Source: Fusobacterium sp. (lineage in GTDB: Bacteria > Fusobacteriota > Fusobacteriia > Fusobacteriales > Fusobacteriaceae). From it: a stretch of 8,341 nucleotides of DNA. The stretch's first letter is position 1. Every line of letters begins with the position of its first letter. Below the pieces are notes generated by a model. That model made no database searches. It had not been told where the DNA came from and saw only the letters and a list, made by a program, of their open reading frames with translations. Made by a program: the position numbers and the translations under genes. This document shows positions 5,146-8,341 of this stretch, piece after piece. The stretch spans positions 1 to 8,341 of the forward strand of contig JAGYHM010000049.1 in assembly GCA_018457305.1 (NCBI GenBank). The letters are read 5' to 3'.

Positions 5146-5194
5146 GGTTAATCTTTTGAAACTAGATACCTCTTTTAATTTCAAAGGATTAGTT
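5146..5194 (+). promoter_or_regulatory. Long imperfect RNA hairpin upstream of rpoB, possible RNase III site
   Basis: TTAATCTTTTGAAA (5148-5161) pairs with TTTCAAAGGATTAG (5179-5192): 14 continuous pairs, two of them G-U, with two further G-U pairs possible outside (5146-5147 with 5193-5194). After one C-A mismatch, TAGA (5163-5166) pairs with TTTA (5174-5177) around a 7-base loop. It has no T-tract, so it is not a terminator. Its position and length recall the RNase III processing site between rplL and rpoB in E. coli. The stem ends 17 bases before the rpoB ribosome binding site, so it might instead influence rpoB translation. Confidence 0.6.
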
Positions 5195-5226
5195 ATTAAT
5201 TATTGCTTATTAAGGAGAGTGGATTG

Positions 5227-8200
5227 ATGAGGAAACTCGTTGAGAGATTGAATTTTGGAAGAATAAAAAATAGGGGAGAAATGCCTCATTTTTTAGAATT
5301 TCAATTAAATTCGTATGAAGATTTTTTACAAACAATGGTAGCACCAAACAATAGAGAAAATAAAGGATTTGAGCTTGCGTTCAAAGAAATTTTTCCGATA
5401 GAGTCTTCAAATGGAGACATAAGATTGGAATATGTTGGATATGAATTACATGAATCAGAAAGTCCTTTAAACGATGAATTAGAATGTAAAAAAAGAGGTA
5501 AAACTTATTCAAATTCATTGAAAGTTAGATTAAGATTGATAAATAAGAAAAAAGGGAACGAGATACAAGAATCGTTAGTATATTTTGGAGAAGTTCCTAA
5601 GATGACTGATAGAGCTACATTTATTATAAATGGAGCTGAAAGAGTTGTTGTTTCACAATTACATAGATCACCTGGAGTTTCTTTTGGAAAAGAGGTAAAC
5701 ACACAAACAGGAAAAGATTTGTATTCAGGGAAAATAATTCCGTATAAAGGAACTTGGTTAGAGTTTGAAACTGATAAAAATGATTTTTTAAGTGTAAAAA
5801 TAGATAGAAAAAAAAGAGTTTTAGCGAGTGTATTTTTAAAAGCGGTTGATTTCTTTGAAAATAATTCAGAGATAAAAGATTATTTTTTAGAAACAACAAC
5901 TTTAAATTTAAAAGCTTTATATAAAAAATATAAAAAACAAGATGAATTATTAGAAAATTTAATAGAAACTCTAGATTCTTGTATTTTAAAAGAAGATATA
6001 ATAGATGAAGAAACGGGAGAATATATTGCAGAAGCAGAAGTGGTTTTTAGTGAGGAAATTATAAAAAGAATAGTAGAAGCTAAAATAGAAGAAGTAACTT
6101 ATTGGGATGTTAAATCGGAAGATAAATTGATAGCCAATACTTTAATGAATGACACAACTTTCACTAAAGATGAAGCTGTAATTGAAATATTTAAAAAATT
6201 AAGACCAGGAGATCAAGTAACTATTGAATCAGCAAGAAGTTTAATAAGACAGATGTTCTTTAATTCTCAAAGATATGATTTAGAACCTGTTGGCAGATAT
6301 AAAATGAATAAGAGATTAAAACTTGAAGTTCCTGAAGATGTCATTATTTTAACAAAAGAAGATGTAATTGCAACTATCAAATATGTTATATCTCTTAATA
6401 ATGGAGAAGCAGAAGTACACACAGATGACATTGATAATTTATCAAATAGACGTGTAAGAGGAGTAGGAGAATTACTTCTTATGCAAATAAAAACTGGTTT
6501 AGCAAAAATGAATAAAATGGTTAGAGAAAAAATGACGACTCAAGATGCTGAAACAGTTACTCCACAGTCATTGTTAAACACTAGACCATTGAATGCTTTG
6601 ATACAAGACTTCTTTGGTTCAGGACAATTATCTCAATTTATGGATCAGTCTAATCCGTTGGCAGAGTTAACTCACAAAAGAAGAATTTCTGCATTAGGAC
6701 CCGGGGGACTTTCAAGAGAAAGAGCAGGCTTTGAAGTAAGAGACGTTCACGATTCACATTATGGAAGAATTTGTCCAATAGAAACTCCAGAAGGACCAAA
6801 TATAGGTCTGATAGGATCGTTAGCAACTTATGCAAAAATAAATAAATATGGGTTTATAGAAACGCCTTATGTAAAAGTTAAAGATGGAATTTTAGATTTA
6901 GATGAAATTCATTATTTAGCAGCAGATGAAGAAGACGGATTATTTATAGCCCAAGCAGATACAAAATTTGATAAAAAAGGTAAATTACAAGGTCTAGTTG
7001 TTTGTAGATATGGACATGAAATAGTTGAAGTAGAACCAGAAAGGGTAAATTATTTAGATGTTTCTCCTAAGCAAGTTGTATCAGTTTCAGCAGGTTTGAT
7101 TCCATTCCTAGAACACGATGATGCCAACAGAGCTTTAATGGGATCTAACATGCAAAGACAAGCAGTTCCTTTACTTAGAACAGAAGCACCTTTCATTGGA
7201 ACAGGTTTAGAAAGAAAAGTTGCCGTAGATTCTGGTGCAGTTGTTACAACTAAAGTAGCAGGAAAAGTTTCTTATGTTGATGCTATAAAAATCATAATTG
7301 AAGATAAAGATGGAAAAGAACATACTTATAAACTTTTAAATTATGAAAGATCAAATCAGTCTATGTGTTTACATCAAATTCCACTTGTAGATTTAGGAGA
7401 TGAAGTTGCAGTAGGAGATATAATAGCAGATGGACCAGCAACAAAAGATGGAGATTTATCACTTGGAAGAAATATTCTTATGGGATTTATGCCATGGGAA
7501 GGGTATAACTACGAAGATGCGATTTTGATTTCAGATAGACTTAGAAAAGAAGATGTATTTACTTCTATTCATATTGAAGAATATGAAATAGATGCAAGAA
7601 ATACTAAATTGGGAGATGAGGAGATTACAAGAGAAATTCCAAATGTATCAGAATATGCTTTAAGAAAACTTGATGAAAATGGAATTATTGTAATTGGTTC
7701 AGAAGTTGAGCCTGGGGATATTTTGGTTGGTAAAACTGCTCCTAAGGGAGAAACTGAACCACCAGCAGAAGAAAAATTATTGAGAGCAATTTTTGGAGAA
7801 AAAGCAAGAGATGTAAGAGATACTTCTTTAAAAATGCCACATGGTTCTAAGGGAGTTGTAGTAGATATATTAGAACTTTCAAGAGAAAATGGAGATGAGC
7901 TTAAAGCTGGAGTAAACAAATCAATAAGAGTTTTAGTTGCAGAAAAAAGAAAAATAACTGTTGGGGATAAAATGTCTGGAAGACATGGAAACAAAGGGGT
8001 AGTCTCAAGAGTGTTACCAGCAGAAGATATGCCATTCTTAGAAGACGGAACACATTTAGATGTTGTACTTAATCCACTTGGGGTACCTTCTCGTATGAAC
8101 ATAGGGCAAGTACTGGAAGTTCACTTAGGTATGGCAATGAGAACATTAAATGGTGGAACTTGTGTAGCAACTCCTGTATTTAATGGAGCTTCAGAAGAAG

Positions 8201-8341
8201 AAGTTAAAGATTATCTTGAGAAACAAGGCTTCCCTAGAACAGGAAAAGTAACTTTATATGATGGAAGAACAGGAGATAAGTTTGACAATAAAGTTACAGT
8301 TGGAATAATGTATATGTTAAAACTTCATCACCTTGTTGAAG
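5227..8341 (+). CDS. rpoB: DNA-directed RNA polymerase subunit beta (3' end outside window)
   Basis: The frame is open from ATG 5227 to the right edge, 1038 codons; the last 100-200 codons are missing. AAGGAG (5212-5217) lies 9 bases before the ATG. The beta subunit forms one side of the RNA polymerase active-site cleft. Visible landmarks: protrusion/lobe segment [21 protein letters not shown]; rifampicin region [20 protein letters not shown] then [13 protein letters not shown] with D473, H483 and S488 (E. coli D516, H526, S531), all the sensitive-type residues; [21 protein letters not shown]763-D764 in GYNYEDAIL (E. coli E813-D814); and K915 and K923 in [14 protein letters not shown] (E. coli K1065 and K1073), which contact the nascent RNA and substrate. 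No frameshift or stop was found. rpoC is expected downstream but is not in the window. Confidence 0.98.
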   Translation, partial: MRKLVERLNFGRIKNRGEMPHFLEFQLNSYEDFLQTMVAPNNRENKGFELAFKEIFPIESSNGDIRLEYVGYELHESESPLNDELECKKRGKTYSNSLKVRLRLINKKKGNEIQESLVYFGEVPKMTDRATFIINGAERVVVSQLHRSPGVSFGKEVNTQTGKDLYSGKIIPYKGTWLEFETDKNDFLSVKIDRKKRVLASVFLKAVDFFENNSEIKDYFLETTTLNLKALYKKYKKQDELLENLIETLDSCILKEDIIDEETGEYIAEAEVVFSEEIIKRIVEAKIEEVTYWDVKSEDKLIANTLMNDTTFTKDEAVIEIFKKLRPGDQVTIESARSLIRQMFFNSQRYDLEPVGRYKMNKRLKLEVPEDVIILTKEDVIATIKYVISLNNGEAEVHTDDIDNLSNRRVRGVGELLLMQIKTGLAKMNKMVREKMTTQDAETVTPQSLLNTRPLNALIQDFFGSGQLSQFMDQSNPLAELTHKRRISALGPGGLSRERAGFEVRDVHDSHYGRICPIETPEGPNIGLIGSLATYAKINKYGFIETPYVKVKDGILDLDEIHYLAADEEDGLFIAQADTKFDKKGKLQGLVVCRYGHEIVEVEPERVNYLDVSPKQVVSVSAGLIPFLEHDDANRALMGSNMQRQAVPLLRTEAPFIGTGLERKVAVDSGAVVTTKVAGKVSYVDAIKIIIEDKDGKEHTYKLLNYERSNQSMCLHQIPLVDLGDEVAVGDIIADGPATKDGDLSLGRNILMGFMPWEGYNYEDAILISDRLRKEDVFTSIHIEEYEIDARNTKLGDEEITREIPNVSEYALRKLDENGIIVIGSEVEPGDILVGKTAPKGETEPPAEEKLLRAIFGEKARDVRDTSLKMPHGSKGVVVDILELSRENGDELKAGVNKSIRVLVAEKRKITVGDKMSGRHGNKGVVSRVLPAEDMPFLEDGTHLDVVLNPLGVPSRMNIGQVLEVHLGMAMRTLNGGTCVATPVFNGASEEEVKDYLEKQGFPRTGKVTLYDGRTGDKFDNKVTVGIMYMLKLHHLVE

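Larger units (their letters stand above)
5063..5226. other. rplL-rpoB intergenic control region
   Basis: This 164-base gap has no gene. It contains, in order, a terminator-like hairpin with T5 (5097-5130), a long imperfect duplex (5146-5194) and the rpoB ribosome binding site AAGGAG (5212-5217). No promoter matching TTGACA/TATAAT at 16-18 spacing was seen, so rpoB probably depends on readthrough past the first hairpin. Confidence 0.7.

Noticed and set aside
7569..8102. 177-codon antisense open frame opposite rpoB
   Set aside because: The sense strand is unambiguous conserved RpoB (including K915/K923 motif); the antisense product is Ser/Phe/Pro-rich as expected for a shadow frame.

Overview
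The window is an AT-rich bacterial chromosome segment. All recognisable genes are on the + strand. It carries the conserved block rpmG - tRNA-Trp - secE - nusG - rplK - rplA - rplJ - rplL - rpoB. The base composition, the cysteine-poor L33, the RpoB sequence as I remember it from this group, and A/T-ending codon use all suggest Fusobacteriota, probably genus Fusobacterium. The placement is by recognition only; no search was run.

Layout. Bases 1-330 hold the 3' end of a GNAT acetyltransferase cut by the left edge. Bases 367-1431 encode a flavoprotein that closely resembles E. coli CbrA (geranylgeranyl-reductase-like family). A 291-base gap follows, with a near-consensus sigma-70 promoter (TTGACA, 17-base spacer, TAAAAT with extended -10) and a leader of about 205 bases. 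Then come rpmG (1723-1875), tRNA-Trp (1902-1977), secE (1999-2175), nusG (2172-2753, overlapping secE by 4 bases), rplK (2790-3215), rplA (3276-3983), rplJ (4136-4657), rplL (4697-5062) and rpoB (5227 to the right edge, incomplete).

How it works together. The block makes parts of the translation, secretion and transcription machinery: large-subunit proteins L33, L11, L1, L10 and L7/L12, the SecE translocon subunit, the elongation factor NusG and the RNA polymerase beta subunit. Most of the control visible here is RNA-based. The rplK-rplA gap has a small structure resembling the L1 binding site. The rplA-rplJ gap is an L10 leader whose kink-turn-like protein site, possible antiterminator and terminator overlap one another. 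The rplL-rpoB gap has an attenuator-like terminator followed by a long imperfect duplex, the same order of elements known from E. coli (attenuator, then RNase III site).

I see no insertion sequence, CRISPR array, phage gene, or clearly novel multi-gene system. The items most worth a second look are the regulatory RNAs in the four longer gaps and the CbrA-like flavoprotein just upstream of this operon.
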